Source: Trichoplax adhaerens (taxonomy: Eukaryota > Placozoa > Uniplacotomia > Trichoplacea > Trichoplacidae). Taken from it: DNA of 64,000 bases. Each line of letters starts with the position of its first letter. Within the stretch, counting starts at the first letter, position 1. Under the pieces are notes generated by a model. That model was not told where the DNA came from, did no database searches, and saw only the letters and a program-made list of their open reading frames with translations. Of the stretch, positions 61,963 to 64,000 are shown piece by piece. The DNA lies in NCBI RefSeq assembly GCF_000150275.1, contig NW_002060947.1, positions 7,124,482-7,188,481 on the forward strand. The letters are read 5' to 3'. The translations under genes and the position numbers were made by a program.

Positions 61963-64000
61963 TCTGCCACATGGATCACGTAGTTATGTTACGGCATCAT
62001 TAAAAGGATAAAACCTTAATAGTTAAATTTCTACGGTTTTAGATACAGTACATACGTCGACAATAGGTTCTGTAGCTTAATTCAAAATAAAAAGGCATTT
62101 TTTTCATATGATTCAATGTAGTATTAATTTTGATGTCTTTTGACAAGCGTTAACTTATTGAAGATAATCCCAATTCTATATGAGAAGGATTCTATTTGAA
62201 TGAAATCGTAAATGCGTGCATAGCAAGGAGTCATCTATGTTATGAAAAATATGGCGTACTTTACTATTACCCTTGTACTGGATTGCTTAGTCAGTCAAAC
62301 AACGCGTAAGAATAATCAACTATAGAAGGTCAAGAAATTCGTGTTCGTAATGATATATCAAATAATTAGGTTCTTGTCAATCCATTTTTGTCCTGCTATG
62401 GATGACAGTAGAGTATAGATTTTCAAAGAGTTGTTACTTCATACGTCCAAGATGAGTCTTTTGAAAGTAGATTGGCTTATTCTATGGATATTTTATAACT
62501 AGAATGATATCAATCTAGCCATAAAACATAGTAACATCTACTTTGTCAGGCTATCTAATTTTTCTACGCTTAATAAGGTTAATTCAAGGCAGAAACCATT
62601 ACTAATAAAATTAAGGCTAATTAATCAGAATTTTGTGTCTATCTTGGATATTATTTATTTATTTTTATAGCAATAAGAAGTTATTTGTAAGTTTCAGACT
62701 TCGCCTCTGGTACACATCAATGAGTTATCTAGCCATATTAATAGTAAATTACCTACGTAGATTATCTTGCTATTTAATGTACAGTACCTGAATTAAGTGA
62801 TCATTGAAAAGAAAGCTTCTACAGATGTGGTGTTACTTTAATATGCCGGTATCGATCTATTTTATATCGGTGAAATTGTAACTAAAATAGCTCGATCTGG
62901 TCTATTGCAGTCTATCTCTCTAGCGTAACATCTTGACTTTCCGATAATATTTCCAATCGAAAATGGATACAAGTATAGCAAGGATTAATTCTCTGAGAGC
63001 TAACATTTTCTCTTTGCAACTGTTACCGCCTAGTCCGAATGGTAAATAGGAGAAGATATCAAAAATTTGTTTCTCCTTCAATGAATCCGTCTGGATTCAA
63101 TGTAAATGAGCTTTGTCATAATTTTTCAAGCCTAATAAGTAGATAGTTTTCATACTTACTAGTAACTTATATCTTACTATACAGTACAAGCTATCACAGT
63201 ATCATGATTGTAAGCAGCTATAGGGCAATAAAGTATTAGAAAATGCTTAGAATATTGTTCCAGTAGTACATCGATAACGACATCATGTTAGTTACCTACA
63301 TGCACTAATGTACTTTTAATTGATAATAAATAGATGCGCTATAACATAAGATTACTTCCCGAATTCAACAATAATGTAACCATAGGCTATTTTGTCTCAA
63401 ATTAGGCAAGGCTAATTAGTGTGTGATAGCTAGACTTACTTAGAAACCCCCTAGTTCCTTTCTGGATAGAATAATCTCCAGTAATATCGTCTGAATATCA
63501 TTTTTCGACTAAGAAGCTAATATTACTTTTATGCTATTTTTCTATTCATTAAAGATTCGTTAATTATTCAACTTATAAATGAATCAAATTTAAGTTTCTC
63601 TAATTACAATTCTACACCTATTAAGAATAAATGCAAAATTTTTTGTAAGCACGATAAAGTAATCTTTAATTAAGATTGACATCGTTCGTCATATTCTGTA
63701 ATTAGATTCGTGTTGGAACAAGGCACCGTGTTTTTAACGATTACCGTAGAATGATGGAATGGCACAATGATAAAATTAATCTTTAGTAATGCAAAGGGTT
63801 CAATAGATTGATGTAATACATAGAAAGCGTATTATTAACATCTTTGCATCGCTACATCTTGATGAGGAAAATAGAAGCAGGATATTAACGTTGTTTACAA
63901 TCTTACAGGTATACCTGTAAATTATCGAGAGATTAGATCATAAATCAATTAAAGCATCGAAACTAAGACCATAATTACGGCAATTAAATTGATGCCATTA
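61963..64000. other. protease 2 3' flank, end of window
   Basis: Poly(A) signal AATAAA at 62096-62101. The rest matches 40114-42160 and shows no gene. Confidence 0.65.

Larger units (their letters stand above)
49324..64000. repeat. long direct repeat, right copy (runs off window)
   Basis: Direct repeat of 29661-42160, with gene D and protease 2. It carries extra blocks at 50619-51654, 56397-56975 and 60199-60615 and a 50-N gap. It reaches the window edge still matching the left copy at about 42157. Confidence 0.93.

Overview
This window is eukaryotic and looks like an early-branching animal. It is AT-rich and its genes carry short GT-AG introns, TATAAA-type promoters and AATAAA signals. The gene families are animal-type: sniffer/C-factor-like short-chain dehydrogenases (SDRs), chymotrypsin-fold proteases and secreted cysteine-rich proteins. 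The short introns, tandem gene families and base composition would fit a placozoan such as Trichoplax, but that is an inference; no species marker was identified. No rRNA, tRNA or CRISPR array was seen.

Region 1 (1-23060) is a tandem cluster of six SDR copies. All intact copies share the same five-exon structure with intron phases 0, 1, 0, 0. The first copy (from 313) is a pseudogene whose 5' part lies outside the window. Intact copies start at 2923 (+), 8701 (-), 9638 (+), 14558 (+) and 20444 (+). The last two form a sub-family with one extra residue and flank an intronless valacyclovir-hydrolase-like alpha/beta hydrolase (18236-19042, -). That hydrolase has Cys where the family has its Ser nucleophile. 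The SDR at 20444 lacks the usual catalytic Ser.

Region 2 (25490-53270) holds a family of small secreted proteins with 12 cysteines in near-invariant spacing. Each has three exons: signal peptide, propeptide, cysteine domain. Copies at 25494, 43719 and 52461 are intact. The copy at 28165 has one nonsense codon, the copy at 31833 is multiply broken, and only a 3' scrap remains at 47738. I could not name the family.

Region 3 consists of two long direct repeats, about 29661-42160 (continuing beyond) and 49324-64000. Each carries one cysteine-protein copy (broken at 31833, intact at 52461) followed by one secreted trypsin-fold protease (37724-40113 and 59134-61962). Both proteases have an intact His-Asp-Ser triad and Gly/Asp at the chymotrypsin 189/226 positions. 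The second has Asn in place of oxyanion-hole Gly193. Comparing the two repeats exposes insertions with target-site duplications, two of which look like solo LTRs (56397-56970, 60199-60610), and a 50-N assembly gap at 55678.

The proteases and cysteine proteins are all predicted to be secreted and duplicated together as a block. This suggests, without proving, a shared secretory or digestive/defensive use. Most of the remaining DNA is non-coding and holds several local tandem repeats.
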